Shown: piece by piece, positions 48,881 through 61,095 of the stretch
How the letters are laid out: each line of letters opens with the position of its first letter
How positions within the stretch are numbered: position 1 is the stretch's first letter
The notes under the pieces: generated by a model
Told to the model about the DNA's origin: nothing
Database searches by the model: none
What the model saw: only the letters and a program-made list of their open reading frames with translations
Origin: Galbula dea
Lineage: Eukaryota; Chordata; Aves; Piciformes; Galbulidae
DNA length: 64,000 nucleotides
Direction: 5' to 3'
Assembly: GCA_013399015.1 (NCBI GenBank)
Contig: VWZX01006814.1
Span: forward strand, 3,074,699-3,138,698
Position numbers and translations under genes: made by a program

Positions 48881-48899
48881 TGTTAAATAAAAGTCATCT

Positions 48900-49404
48900 G
48901 GCATGTTCTTTTTCCCGAAGATTTTGAAGAGGATGTTTTGGAGAGGCATTTCACAAAGCCCAGCAGACAGTCCCAACTTGGATCTGCATCCTCAGGAAGC
49001 TCCCTCTCTCCAAGAACAAGCTCCCTGAGACCTCCCTGTCCTGCCGACAGCTGTGGGATGCTGTGGTCCTACCAGTAGACCAATGGGACTGGAATAAAAC
49101 AAAAGAGGGGACAGAGATTATCATCGGCATCCTATCTTATGAAAGGAATTAAGGGAGGTGCCCAAAGTCACCCTTGGACTGGGTGGTGAGGATGGCAGTG
49201 GAGCACAGGTCCCTGCAGCTGCCATCTGGTGTTCCAACTATGGGACCATGTTCCCTGTCCAGTGACCTACTGAGCAGGAGTTGCTCTTGAGACCCACTAG
49301 TAAAGGGGTCAAATCTGTAAAGGAAATTAGAAATAATTCTTTGAAACTAAGAAAAATGTTTTATTTGGATATATGTCCTCTTGTATCCTCTGTTCTTATA
49401 AAGA
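48900..49404. other. Stretch with nothing recognised
   Basis: Unique sequence up to the LTR boundary. No exon or repeat was seen. Confidence 0.4.
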
Positions 49405-50092
49405 TGTCCTGGTTTGGGTTAGAACATAATTAATTTTGTTTAGTGATTTTACTTTTTAATTAAAGCTCCTCTGAGAAACTGCACTTTCTAAAACTAGGAA
49501 CATGTTTTTGCATACATTGCCAGCTTTTAGCAGTCATAAGGCCTAACGTATAGATTTACTAGCAGGGATTGGTATACAAAGCAAGGTCACCGCTGAATCT
49601 TGTGTCTCATGTTGGGGGGTGCAGGGTAAAGGAGCAGACAAGACAGGTGACCCTAAACTGATCAACTAAAGTATCCCATATATGTCTTATATGATATATA
49701 AACTGAGGGTCAGCTCCTCTTGCTAGATTGTTCTTCCTTTCTGGTCTTCCTTTTCTCCTGTGCTTCAGTGATCCATAAGTTCCCACATCCAGTATCAGAA
49801 TCCAGACCCTGAGCCTGACTCTTATCTTCTGCTGAGGCCCTCTGCTGCAGTATCAGCGTTGATGTAGTTGCCATCAAGGGGGGGTTGGGTTCAGTATTGC
49901 CTTTTGTACATATTTGTATCTATTTCATTTATCATTATTATTATTATTAAAGTAGTTTTATTATTATTTTCCAGTCCACAAGTCTCTCTGTCTCTCTCAT
50001 CCCCTTTCCCTTCTAGAGGGGAAGGGGGAAGATGGGATAACACAGAGCGTCTGTCATTGGGTTGGTGGTCAGCCCAGCCACAACCCTTGACA
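49405..50092 (+). mobile_element. Solo LTR of an avian endogenous retrovirus
   Basis: The element begins TGTCCTGGTTTGGGTTAG and ends AACCCTTGACA, giving TG...CA termini about 688 bp apart. Inside, in the right order, are a GTGACCCTAAACTGATCAAC block, a TATA box (TATATAAA at 49695-49702), an ATT-repeat with an ATTAAA poly(A)-like signal (49946-49951), and a CTCTCTCATCCCCTTTCCC tail region. This is the layout of a family common in birds whose members start TGTCCTGGTTT. Flanks AAAGA (49400-49404) and ATAGA (50093-50097) match at 4 of 5 positions, consistent with an old 5-bp target duplication. No internal retroviral genes or second LTR are present, so it is a recombined solo LTR. Assignment to an ERVL-like class is inferred. 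The 99-codon ORF inside it is not a gene. Confidence 0.88.
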
Positions 50093-51146
50093 ATAGAAGA
50101 CGTCAAGTCTAACATGGAAGCTCCCACACATCATGCTGGCTTCCAGCACATGGAGGACTTCTCATAGTTACTGATACAGAGGTAGAAAATGTGTCAAAAC
50201 TGAAATTTCCCAAGGTCCCTGTTCACAGACAGGCCTCAGGTGGCCCTGCTGGCTGCTCATACTGAACTCAGCCTCAAGTTTTATAGAGATCACCAATCAG
50301 CGGTATGGCCACCAATGTGTAAGTAGGGCTGATGTAGAGAGACCTTTCTCCACATTTGCCTCACATTGAGGACCCAGTTGATCTGAAGATTAATTTCTGA
50401 GGTTGAATTGGGTAAAGTTCAGACTCACAGCTGGTGATCCAAGACTCACTCTCCAGTGATTTCAACTGAAAAATCCTTCGTGTTCAGAAAGCCCCTTGCC
50501 AGTACTTTGCCATGTTTCTGTCTCAGAAACCAGTTTGAATTTTGGAACCAAACCAGTTAAGTCGTTTGGGGCTTTGTGATTTGACTGTGACTTCACAAAA
50601 TTTTAAAGAAGGTTGAATATAAACACTGGTTTTTAAAAATGCCATGCCTAACAGTTGGCTTAAAAACTGAACAATATACATGCTTATTAACTTGTCACAG
50701 AAGATACACACATTGAATCTGCATTAGTGACTTGGCAGCATCAAGAACACTTTCCTCAAGCTGATTTGATGACTGAACACTGTTTAGAATAGCAACCAAT
50801 GCTGCTGAGAAAAATGTAACTTCTAGGCCTAACAGGTTCTTACTGTTCATACTCCTCCTTTAAACTCTGCTCATCTTTTGGTCTGAATTCTTCATGGCAA
50901 AAGATTTAAATGAAAAATGCATTTTAGGGTGATGCCAACATCTTAGAAGGTATGCTAACTTTTTTGTTGGTGGTGATGTTGTTTTTTTTAAATCTAAAAA
51001 TTGTTCTTGTTTTTAATTACAAACTCAAATCACTTGATCAAAAATATAAGTTTTATCCAATTCAAGTAACTTTAAACAGTTCATGAATAACACTTTTTGA
51101 CTAATTGGTCAATTAGAAGCATTTTTTTCTTGATGCCCAACAAGAA
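50093..51146. other. Stretch with no supported gene
   Basis: Unique AT-rich sequence between the solo LTR and the next CR1. Nothing was recognised. Confidence 0.4.
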
Positions 51147-51478
51147 TCATAGCATCGTCAGAGTTGGAAGGGACCTCAAAGATCATCTAGTTCCAACCCC
51201 CCTGCCTGGCAGGGACACCATCCACTAGATCAGGTTGCCCAGGGCCCCATCAAGCCTTGTCTTAAAAGCTTCCAGGGATGAGGCTTCAACAACCTCTCTG
51301 GGCAACCTGTTCTACTGTCTCACCACCCTCATAGTGAAGAACTTCTTCCTAATATCCAACCTAAATCTACCCTCCTCTAGCTTGCACCCATTTCCCCTGG
51401 TTCTATCACTGTCTGACCTCCTAAAAAGTCCCTCACCAGCTTTCTTGTAGGCCCCCTTCAGATAAGAAATAGAACAAA
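51147..51478 (-). mobile_element. CR1 LINE 3' fragment with ORF2 C-terminus
   Basis: An antisense CR1 copy starting AATCATAGCATCGTCAGAGTTGG and running to the AAGAACTTCTTCCTAATATCC and TTCAGATAAG blocks. On the minus strand, 51494-51312 encodes the end of ORF2: YLKGAYKKAGEGLFRRSDSD, then TRGNGCKLEEGRFRLDIRKK and FFTMRVVRQ. It is well preserved, and its TTGGAAGGGACCTCAAAGATCATC start marks a further subfamily. 5' truncated at about 51478. Confidence 0.93.
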
Positions 51479-54400
51479 AGTTAAAAATATTCAATAAGCT
51501 GAAAAATCTGTTTTCTATCAGTTCTGTTGATTGACCTCTAAAGCCAGTCTCACCCCATCAAAAAGAACAGCACACTGTCTTCTTAAAAGGCCAGCAGATC
51601 TCCAACCAGATTTTTTGCATGTCATCCCCCAACCTAGAAAGCAAGTAAACAAGCAGCTGATACCAGGTTTTGACCATGGCATCCGGAGGAAAGAACCAGA
51701 AACCTTGCTGCTCTTGATCAGACATATTTTCAAGGCCACTGTGTATATTTCAATAGCTGTGTTGAGTTTAGTGCTGCCATCTCAGGGAAATCTGAGAGGA
51801 ATAAGGTTATTCTGAGGAAAAAAAAAAAAAAGAAACAGCAACCACTATTTTTTGGCAAAATGTGACAGTAAACAAACAGAAAAGGTCAAAAGATAAATCA
51901 CAGTTGCTGAAGGGACCTCCAAGACAATACAAGCTTTTCTACTTAACATTTACCTCTTCAGCTCTGCCTTCTTTTGCCAGAAAAGATACTTTGCTGCTTT
52001 ATTTTTTTACTGTTGGGGGCAGGACATCTATAAATTGATCTTTATAAGTCCTGGTAGGACATCTGTATTATATCCTGTAGGTATTTCTAGGTTTGTGTAT
52101 AATAACAGTGCATTCCACCCTGGCAAACTGACATCCCTGAAACCTACATGTGATGCCACTAGACTCCTAATTGCTGAATGAGTGACAAATCTTTGAAGAG
52201 AAATAGGACTGATGACACCAAGTAACACACTGAAAAGGGCTTCTAAACAGAGGTCTGCAGGCAGGAGCTGGGTGTATTTGTTCCTCTTTTTTTGAATCAT
52301 TGGCTGATTTGAACAACATTTTTTTAGGCTAACCTGAAAGAAATCTTTATCTTTCCTGTAGCCCCAAAATAAATAAGAAAAGTCAAACCATAAGAGGAAT
52401 CAATTTCAAGTTGGAAAAAAAATTCCTTCTGTTTTGACTGCTGTTGTTTTTAATCCCTTCAAAAGGGAAATTTACTTTAATTTCCAAATTAAGTATTCTT
52501 TCAAAATGAAAAATCCAAATATTTATTTGAGGAATGTCAAAGGGAAATATATTAAACATTCATTTATAAGTTGGTTTAGGATCGTCTGCTGAACCTAGCC
52601 TTGATTCACAAGTGCCTTTAGAAAGGAGCTCCTTTCATCCTGTTGTGCAGAGATTTCCTCTCAGAGCTGCTCTGGCATGAGGAGAGGTGGTGGGGATATT
52701 GAAACGTGAGGTTGTACTCAGCCTGACACTTGGGGCCATCTCCTATTCTCCCATGAATGCTGACTGATGGCACACATCAGGTGTCAGTAGACACACACCA
52801 GCCTGGGTGAATATTCAGTAACAAGCACTTGGCCAGGACATTTTGCTGGTGTGGCAGTCCTAGAGCATTCCTGCGCAGTCACCAAACACAGCACCTGTTG
52901 CAGTGTCCCTCCTTGGCTCACAATGTCCCCCCTTGGCTTTCCTTCATGCTCAGTCGTGCTGACAATGTCACACTGGGCCACAGGAACTCCAGTTTTATTG
53001 GACACTGATGATACCACAGCAATGTAGGATTCCTCCATCAGCTGACTCAACCCCTCATCCTGCAGAGCAGCTCTGCTCACCCACTCACAGGTGACTCTTT
53101 CACAAGCGTAGAATATTTGTCTCATACAAAACAGGAGAATAACCACCTGAGAGAAAAAAATTTTGCCCTGACCAATTCTTCTAGGATGAATCTTGAGGCA
53201 AAGAGGTGGCTCTATCTACCTGTCAGCCTCCACCCCCTGCCATGCTTTTTTTACTGTTGACACTCCTATTTTTTGTCATGTTCTGTGCTTGTTGTCTGAG
53301 ACAAGATGAAAGATTTTTAATAGTGATGGCATACAGCTCTAGAGACAAAAGGGTCTATTCTTTTCTTATCTTGGATGTGTTAAAAACACTCTACCTTCAT
53401 CCCACTATCTTCAAAAGGAGACAAAAAGTGAAATGAAATGAACAATTTTTCAGCACCATTAATAAAACAACCCCAAATGATATAAAATAACCTTGTTTCA
53501 CATGACAAACACTGTACCCACGAGCTTTGGCTTCTCTCATGAAGAGAGAGAGAGAAAACCTTCAGAACTTTTTCTGGGCTCTCAAACTTCCAGTGTGGTT
53601 CGTATGGGCTGTAATTTAGCCCCAGGCATTTGAGAATCTACTTTGTGTGTTTTGGCAATGACATGAAAATGCAGAGAGAACTGTACATCTTGTAGTTGTA
53701 CGCTGAGCTAGGCGATCTGAGGGGCCTGTCTATAATAGAGGAATCATCTTTTCTTCAATGAAGTGCTACTATTGTTGTGATCTTCAATAAAGGATATAAT
53801 GGATGCATTCATGTGGCGGCTGTTGTTTGTGTGTCATTCTTTCAGCGTACAGCTAAGCGCACAAGAGTCTTTTAAACTCTTCTCTACTCAGATCCAGTAG
53901 TGCTAGCATTTTGTGCCAAACTAGGTTGGTTTTCCCCCTGCAAGCTTCTTTTGCTATTATTTTTGGATAAAGCCAATTGACCGTGAAATACATCTTTATT
54001 GCAAAATGATATCTCCAAGCCCTCACTGTGGGATCATGGGTTAAACCAGCAGTGTAATGCACATTTGCGTGGAGATTCTGTTGGTTTAAATACCCACCTT
54101 TCTAAAATTATTCACTTTGGCCCATTAGAGGCACGTTAGGAGGCTGATATTCACTGTAGGTCAGAAGAAATATTCAAAGCTGCCTTTCCTTCTGGGTGCT
54201 ACAATCATATCAATAGCCATTTTTCATATAAGTCCGAACTGAAGTTAGGTCTCTCATGTGAGTAAACAGCATCTTCAGGCCTTCATGGGATGACCTGAAC
54301 AAAGTAATTTCCTTCTGTTTGACTACAGCATGGGACAGGGGAGAGATTTTCAAAGATAAAAGGCAACAGTTGTGCTTGAAAAGGCAGAAATTTGGATAAA

Positions 54401-55157
54401 CCCACAAAGTAATGGCATGAGCAATGAATATTTTAGCATGCAACATGCATGTGCACTTGTCACAGATGCAGTCAGTAATATGTTCTTAGATAGCTGGGTC
54501 TGAAGGAGGGGTGAGGCTTTGAGGAAGGATACTGAGCAAGGGGGCAGCCAGCAACAGGAAATGCAGAGGGTGAGGCTCATGTAGGCCATGAGTGGATGCT
54601 CATTTTTAACCACACAACAACAACACTTTTAGAAGAGGAGCAGGGGAGGAAATGTTGCCTTGGATCTGCTCTAAAGAATTTATCTGAATCAATAGGCCTA
54701 TATTTAAATAAGTTTAGATGTAATTATTCATTAAAAATCTGGGGGTTTTGCCTTTTTTTCTGGAGATTATAGGCACTTTTATTTAAAATTTGTACCAATT
54801 TCAACCTCATTTAACTACATAATATGAACAGTTTAGGAGAAGAGGGAAAAAAATGCAAAACAACAAACCCAGAAAAACACAAAACCTTCCAACATCTTTT
54901 CTTTTTCAGGCAAGTTGAAAAGGATGAGCACCTAGCAAGGTTTTTTCTCAAGTCACTTTTTAAAGATTGTTATTATCTTTTCATATTAAAGTTAACATTA
55001 CCATATGCTGTTGTGCTTTTGTTGATGGCAATGCTTAAACTGGGATGTTGTTTCCTTTGGAGATTCTTACTGCCAGTCATTAATTTACATTTTTTTGAAA
55101 TCCTACAGCAAGTGCTTTGTTGATGCCTGTTTTCATTTTGTTTCTCTCTCTTTTCAG
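51479..55157. other. Stretch with no supported gene
   Basis: The stretch includes an A-run at 51819-51832 and a 120-codon minus frame (53146-52784) that I do not recognise and that lacks splice context. A T-rich acceptor at 54909 (CTTTTCTTTTTCAG) has no convincing donor. It is mostly unique AT-rich DNA. Confidence 0.35.
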
Positions 55158-55675
55158 GTCACACATGAGGAGTTTTTTCAAACAGCAAGTTAAGACGATG
55201 GAATGAAACCAGTGACATCTGCCACTCATGCTCTCTCCTTCCATCCTGTTTGCCCCTACCCCCCCTTTTTTCCTTTTTTTTGGCAATGCTCATGGTTTTC
55301 ATCCCATTCAATGGCCATCTCCTATTCTGCCCCCCACCTCCATTTTCTCCGGTAATTACTCTGGGGAATGCATTTGAATCTGAATCTCTTTCCTTCATTC
55401 TTTGGCCCTTTTTGGCTGTTGGTTTGGGGATGTCTTAATGTTCCCATTTGAACTGAGATATCTCCCTTCATAAACTGCAGTCATGTACATTTTTATTTTG
55501 TCTCTGAGGAAATCAAAGATCATGTAATGAAAATGAAGTGTCCAGCACTTAACATGATCCCATGCTGATTGTAACAGGCTTCTAAGAATTGTCCTACTTT
55601 GTGCTTTTGATTCCCTATTGTGGTTGACCATCTCAATAACAATCTAAATAAATTAAATCTAATTAAAAAGAAAAA
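55158..55675 (+). other. Candidate 3'-terminal exon with poly(A) signal
   Basis: The acceptor (TTTTGTTTCTCTCTCTTTTCAG) is the best in the window. The downstream 500 bp end in an AATAAA (55647-55652) followed by AATCTAATTAAAAAG. Two short reading frames enter the exon: phase 0 gives VTHEEFFQTAS and stops at TAA (55191-55193); one leading base gives SHMRSFFKQQVKTME and stops at TGA. The second would follow an exon ending with two leftover bases, such as the candidate at 32913-32995. The rest would be 3' UTR. I cannot tell which frame, if either, is used. A lncRNA last exon is equally possible. The cleavage end is approximate. Confidence 0.38.
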
Positions 55676-55765
55676 GAACACAACTGCCTCCCTACTCTCT
55701 CTTTAAAAGATGAATGAATAACATTGAGTCCTCTCCAGTAGGAAATTTATGAGGCTGAGGGTTAG

Positions 55766-55878
55766 GGTCCTGATCCTGAAATCCTTACTCATGCACTAAT
55801 CCTCACAGACTTGATTTATCCTTTCAGCTTCAGTTCACACAATGACTCATAAAAACAAGTGATATAGGATTGGGTCCT
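55766..55878. repeat. Ancient palindromic MITE-like repeat
   Basis: The left arm is GGTCCTGATCCTGAAATCC with TTACTCATGCA, and the right arm is AATGACTCAT, then GATATAGGATTGGGTCC. They face each other across about 50 bp. The arrangement matches the same old sauropsid family as the fragment at 31309, here with both arms. Confidence 0.58.
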
Positions 55879-57156
55879 TCAGAAACTCACAACGATGCAG
55901 TTTTCCCAAGTGTTTGCCTTCGTTATTGAGATTTTTAACTACTGACTATTCAGGCAGAGAAAATGTACTCAGCAAAGAGATCTTTTTTCAATCCTTATTC
56001 CAGCAAGTAAAGAGAGTAGTAACTTGTCAAAGGAGGATTTGTTCCAACAAGCATACAGATATAAGTTTTGAATTTCTTCATCATTAGACTTGTCTCTCCT
56101 GTATCAGATTAAGACCATTCCAAACAGAATCATCCCATTGTGGATGTCCCCTACAGCAAAGCTTTAAACTATCTATTAAGGACAAGATTCCTCATTTAAG
56201 AAAACAAACAAACAAACAAAAAACCAAAGCCACAAACCCTGGATTCTTGTTAGCTAGTATTGCAAACTGTTTGCAATAAAGTTCACCACCAAAAAGGAAA
56301 CAAAGGAGTTTCTAGACTACAGTAAAGCTCAATCTGTTTAGTACACACCCTTAAAACTTAATGTGCACGGTTAGGATCCATTTAAGTAAAGTGCTCTGTC
56401 ACTAAAATTTGGATTGAAGCAGCCCTGCTGTAAAATTTCTTTCCTGATGTCATTTTAAACTGAGAAGAGGAAAGAAGAGAAACAAATTGACACGTACTGT
56501 GATAAATTCCTGTAATGGATTAGAAACAGTGCATTGCTGATGCTGAAATCAGAAGAACAGAACAGTTTGGGAAGTGGTTCAGAGATGCTGGCTCTGGTTA
56601 TTTCTTCCACTGGAGTAATAAGAATGCTGGAAACTTGCCTTGTGTGTGTGTGATCTGGACTCAAGTCCCTCTGGAAATGCATTTAAAAAAGGGAGGTCTC
56701 ATTGCTAAAGTGTATTGTTTAGAAAATTATATGAACAACAACCAGCAAAAGAAACCACTTTTGTAGATGGGAAATATCAGGAATGGATAAAGTTATTCAC
56801 ACTAGGCTGAATTCTCATGTCTCTCTTCCTTTCTGAGAGTAAGAAGCAAAGAGAACTTAGGATTTGTCCTGTTCCTCTCTCCACAGGTACTCAGTTCAGG
56901 AGGTCCTGTCAGGACTTTATAACTGCAAATTTTGTGGAACATTGAAGAGGCAGAAGACTGCTTGCTGACTTGTTGAAATCATATTCTGCTTTCTTCTTCT
57001 GTTCTGGGTAGTTCTTTTTGGTACATTTAAGAGGTTACCGTCCAACATCTGGGAATTATTTTCACACCAAATGATGGGAAGACAACCCTCAATTACAGCA
57101 CTGAATCCCACCCCACTGTTGAAAACAGCACATCTGCATGTGTGTGCCCCACTTAC
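55879..57156. other. Stretch with no supported gene
   Basis: Contains an (AAAC)n microsatellite at 56200-56226. No exon or transposon was recognised. Confidence 0.4.
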
Positions 57157-57189
57157 TGCCTGATCTGGGGCAAACTCCAAAGAAGCCAT
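57157..57189 (-). other. Candidate tiny first coding exon
   Basis: On the minus strand, GGAAGATGGC gives a good initiation context and opens MASLEFAPDQA, which runs exactly to a GCA|GTAAGT donor in phase 0. The upstream minus-strand DNA is GC-richer than average. Eleven codons are too few to distinguish from chance, and no downstream partner exon was identified. Confidence 0.15.
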
Positions 57190-58223
57190 CTTCCTTTGCG
57201 GCCCCCTCTCCCAGGGTGGCTCTTCCCTGGGGCTGGAAGTGCATGTGAAGGAATCTAACTTCCCTCACACACTGCCTCCTTAGCAGCTCCTGTTCTATAG
57301 GAAAATGCACTTTTCTGCCCCTCTCCCTGCTTGCCCTGGCTCAGGAGGGGGATTTGGAAGCTCTACCACTGCTAATGTCCCATTACTTCCTTCTCACCCC
57401 CTTTGGTGTATCACACCCTGCTCTGTGAGTGGATTAGAAAGAGATGTTGCTTTGATTGGATTAAAATACAGACATTTCCCCCAAAGCTAAGAGTGTTGCA
57501 AAACAGGAGGAAGTGATGGGACGAGGAAGAGAGGGCTTTTCCTCCGCCTGGACTGCCTGGTGGATCCTAATGGAGGGGAAAAACTCTACAAATGTGATAT
57601 TTATTATTATTATTTATTAACTACCCTGCACTGTCTGACACTGCCTGAGATATCATTTTACTGGCACACGCAAAGCAATGCAGTTTTTTGGCTTCCTTCC
57701 CAGCTGTAAAAGTACCCATAGCCTGAATGGGGCATTCTGGAATCTGTTTCCAGCATGTGGATCTCACAGACCAAAATGCAAGAGAGACCAAGTGTCTGCT
57801 TAGAATAGGGGCAGTATGCAAAACAGGGATTATTTATGGCCACAGAGTTTGACACAAGAGCTACACACTAGAACACACATGATATTGATGGAGCATGATG
57901 GGGCACTAAAATACCATTACTGGAAAAGCAACACACATTTTTATACATGTATCACATCCAATAACAAGCATCCCTTTAAAATTAGCCTCTAAACAATTTG
58001 TAACCTCTGCTAACACATGCCTCTACTTAACCACCCAACTGGGGGCAGATTGGAAGGGGCAAAAAAACTAATGCCAGTGGCAGGCAGAAAATGGAATTAT
58101 TGAGAATATGAATAGGAGGATATTAGAGCAAAAGCAGGACCATAGTGAGAGAGCCCCATGGGGCAGGAGAGAAGGGGAATACCAAGGTAAAAGGACTCTG
58201 CCGTAGTCTGCCTTTCACATTAC
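57190..58223. other. Stretch with no supported gene
   Basis: A TTA-rich microsatellite lies at 57597-57620. Nothing else was recognised. Confidence 0.4.
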
Positions 58224-58360
58224 CTGCATGTACGTATCATCCACATTGCTGCTGAACGATGGGAAGGTGGAGCACTCAGACAACCCATAGCAGATTTCCA
58301 ACTGGCAGCAGAAACACCAGTTGTAGAAGGTGGGATTGCAGGGCTTGTGGCACCTGATCT
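58224..58360 (-). CDS. Candidate cysteine-rich internal exon, gene unknown
   Basis: Read on the minus strand, an acceptor (TTGGCTGCCTTTGCAG) and a donor (CATGCAG|GTAATG) bound 137 bp. One frame is fully open: two leading bases and 45 codons, ending in phase 0. The peptide starts IRCHKPCNPTFYNWCFCCQL, continues EICYGLSECSTFPSF and ends with an acidic VDDTYMQ. Seven cysteines in about 30 residues suggest an extracellular or disulphide- or metal-binding module. An in-frame ATG lies 7 codons upstream within the presumed intron, preceded by a stop. I do not recognise the family. No second exon of the same gene was found. A chance frame is possible but the composition is unusually protein-like. Confidence 0.3.
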
Positions 58361-60165
58361 CTGCAAAGGCAGCCAACATTCTGAACAGCAGTCACCTTCC
58401 ACCTACGGCCATATTTCCTGGCTTCTGTAAATTAGAAGGGGTCATCTGCTCTCTGCTGACCTGAGAATTGTTTCCCTTAGATCTGGTATTTCTAACAGCA
58501 ATGACTTAAGTACTTTCAGCAGAGGAACCACTCTGATGATCCCTACTTTCCCCATCTTGGCAATATAGAGGGGCTGTCATCAGGATTCATCTGACCTACT
58601 ATTGTTCACCTCCTCCCTCTTCAAAATAGTGAGATTTCCTGCTGCTTTCCTGTGAGTTAAATACCAGGGATTTAGGATGAGCAGAGCAGCAAATCATCTG
58701 TTGGCTCTTGCTTCCTCTCTCTGTCTCTCTTCAAGCAGAATTTCCTTCAGCACTGATTTATATTTGGTTCCACAGGAAGAGAAGCTGCCAGGGGAAGATT
58801 CAGCCTTTGACACAGCAGTCACCAGGGACCTGAAGCTGAGCTCATGCTTTGCAAGAGCAGCTGCATGGATGCCCAAAGAAACTCAGACTATCTCTCTGTC
58901 CTCATTCCCACTCTGTTTTTTGAGGACTTTGGTGTTTTGTGCCAACTGATTGTCCTGATGGATGGGAAGTAAAGCTGTGAATGTCATCTGGCAGTGCACC
59001 CAGCTCCCCTAGCCTGTTCTAAGTGGGAACCCACGATGTGGTAAGTGCCCAAGGCACTGCTACAATTCAATGGTGCCTGCAGAGGTGCAAAGCTCTAAAA
59101 GGAAACCCTTTGCCTCTGGCTATTGCAGCTGAATGCAGAGCCTGAAAATTCTGAGTTTTCCTCCAGACTCTGACATTACCTCCAACACTGATTATACCAA
59201 AGTATCTTTTATGCTGAACTTCCAAACTGACCTGTGCTGTGTGAAAAATCCTTTGAGCTCTTCAAACAGAGGTGCTTAAGAATATCAGGTTGCTCTTTAT
59301 TGAATGTGGCCTCCTCAATAGACCACAGGTGAGCTTTCTGCATTCCCTAGTTTTAATAGGAGCCCTGAGCATTTGGGAGGGTTTGTTGCTTTTTCAATCA
59401 GTGGTGACTAATGACCTTGCCACCAAAGAAGTGATTTTAATTTGTCCATTCAAGCAGATAACCACAGCATTACATGTCTATCATGCTCTTTTATTTTGAT
59501 GAGGTGATGCAAATAGCTGGCTGGCAGATTGGTAGCATGTGTGCCTAAGGTTTGGGTGGAGCAGGTAGATAATTAACAGGGGTGGACCAGAGGCAGCTCT
59601 TGCTTTTCATGAAGGGCTGGCTTAGCTCCCACCCTGAGGCTATCTCTGCTGACCTGCAAGGGGTTGTCCTGGCCCAGAAGATGTTTGTCAGGTGGTGAGT
59701 AGCTTTAAGGTGATGTGAAGCAGCTGCTGCCAGCCCTGATTGCTCTACAATAATCTGTGGGAGCATCACCATCACCAACCTTTGGGGTCATCTTCACTTC
59801 CTGAAGCATCATATACCCTGGGTCTTCCACCAGCTGTTGGATGTGTCCTACTGGCTTGGTTGTGTAGTATGAGATTGCTGAATAAGCAGCTCAAACTCGC
59901 TTTTGTTCATCTTTTTAATGACTCCCTCCCACATGTCACAGTGGTCAGGAAAAAACTCCATTGATTAGTTAAGCCTTCAAGCTGAAAACCCTCAAGCTTT
60001 TGTTTTGATGGTTTGTGGCCAAGTATTTCACCCAGCAGAGCTCTAAGTAGGGTATGTGGATACTTCTGCTTCTTTGCTCCAACAGGTGGTTTTGAAAAAG
60101 GCTTTTTAGCTGAACTTTTATTCTGACTTTAAAAAAAAGTCAGTCTTGACTCTCCTAGGGTCTGT
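58361..60165. other. Stretch with no supported gene
   Basis: Donor-like sites at 59041 (GATGTG|GTAAGT) and 59330 (CACAG|GTGAGC) lack matching acceptors. No repeats were recognised. Confidence 0.35.
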
Positions 60166-60169
60166 TTTA

Positions 60170-61095
60170 TTTCAATAGGGAAACAACTTACTAATTAGAA
60201 TAAGGCTCTTTAAGAAAATATGTTTTCTATTCCACTGATAGTCAGTTACAAGCGATAACACTGTTAAATGTAGTGCCTAATAAATCTAGAAAAACTACCC
60301 AATAAATGTAAGTAATAACAATGATTAACAATAAATTAAATGCAGAGAACTAGGAATGTACCACATTATTTTTAACTAGTCTGGTCCATCGGGTTCTTAT
60401 TATTCAGTTTGTCCTCCACACCTGGAGTTTATTAGAGTGTAATACAAACTAAACAGTCCCTCAGAGAGGCCATTGGAAGGGCTTAGTATAAAACAATATA
60501 CAAGTTTAATAGTGGTAACTGACCTCTTTTTCTCTTACAAAAAGTATCTCTGTAACTTGATTCTTAAGGAAATGTAATGCTTTTTTACATAATCCTAATG
60601 GGTAATTTTTCTTTTTTATTTGAGATTATTGTTATTCACAAGACAACGAGACCTATGGCCATCAGTTAGTGATCTCCTATTCTTCTAGGTATAACATAGT
60701 TACTCAAGAGTATTTTTCTGTCCTCACCCATTTAAAGATCAAGCAAGAAAAAGGGTTAATGCTGTAAGCTCTACAAATTAGGAAAGGGAAGGGTTAGAAA
60801 TGGCTAAACTTCACCACAGTCATGCCTGGCTAAAGGTTTCAAGCAGCTTAAAGTTCAGGCTTGTTCGGACTCAAGTAGCTTTTGTTTGGCACAGTGCAGA
60901 GATAAGGTTCATATGCTGCAATATGAATCCAGTCCTGACCTTTAAACACCTCTGAAGTTGTGCTAGGGGCGTTGGTTCACATCAGTGTGTTTTTATTTTA
61001 ATACGTACGCATGAGTAACAACCAATTATTCATAGTGATGCATGTTGTTTGCAGATGGAATTTTAGTTAGTTTTCCTTCAGGTTTTTGTTTTAAA
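60170..61095. other. AT-rich block, candidate conserved non-coding DNA
   Basis: No ORF over 60 codons, few repeats and many TAAT/ATTA cores (for example TTACTAATTAG, AACAATGATTAACAATAAATT). A compact cluster lies at 61000-61050 (ACGTACGCATGAG, CAACCAATTATTCATAG, GATGCATG). It looks like the unique, motif-dense DNA typical of distal enhancers. Conservation is untested. Confidence 0.2.

Noticed and set aside
49868..50167. 99-codon plus-strand ORF
   Set aside because: It lies inside and across the end of the solo LTR and has no coding meaning.
51819..51832. A-run that might mark a processed pseudogene
   Set aside because: The sequence before it shows no similarity to any coding gene I know, and no target duplication was seen.
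52784..53146. 120-codon minus-strand ORF
   Set aside because: The peptide is not recognised, no splice sites frame it, and no homologous repeat or gene could be named.
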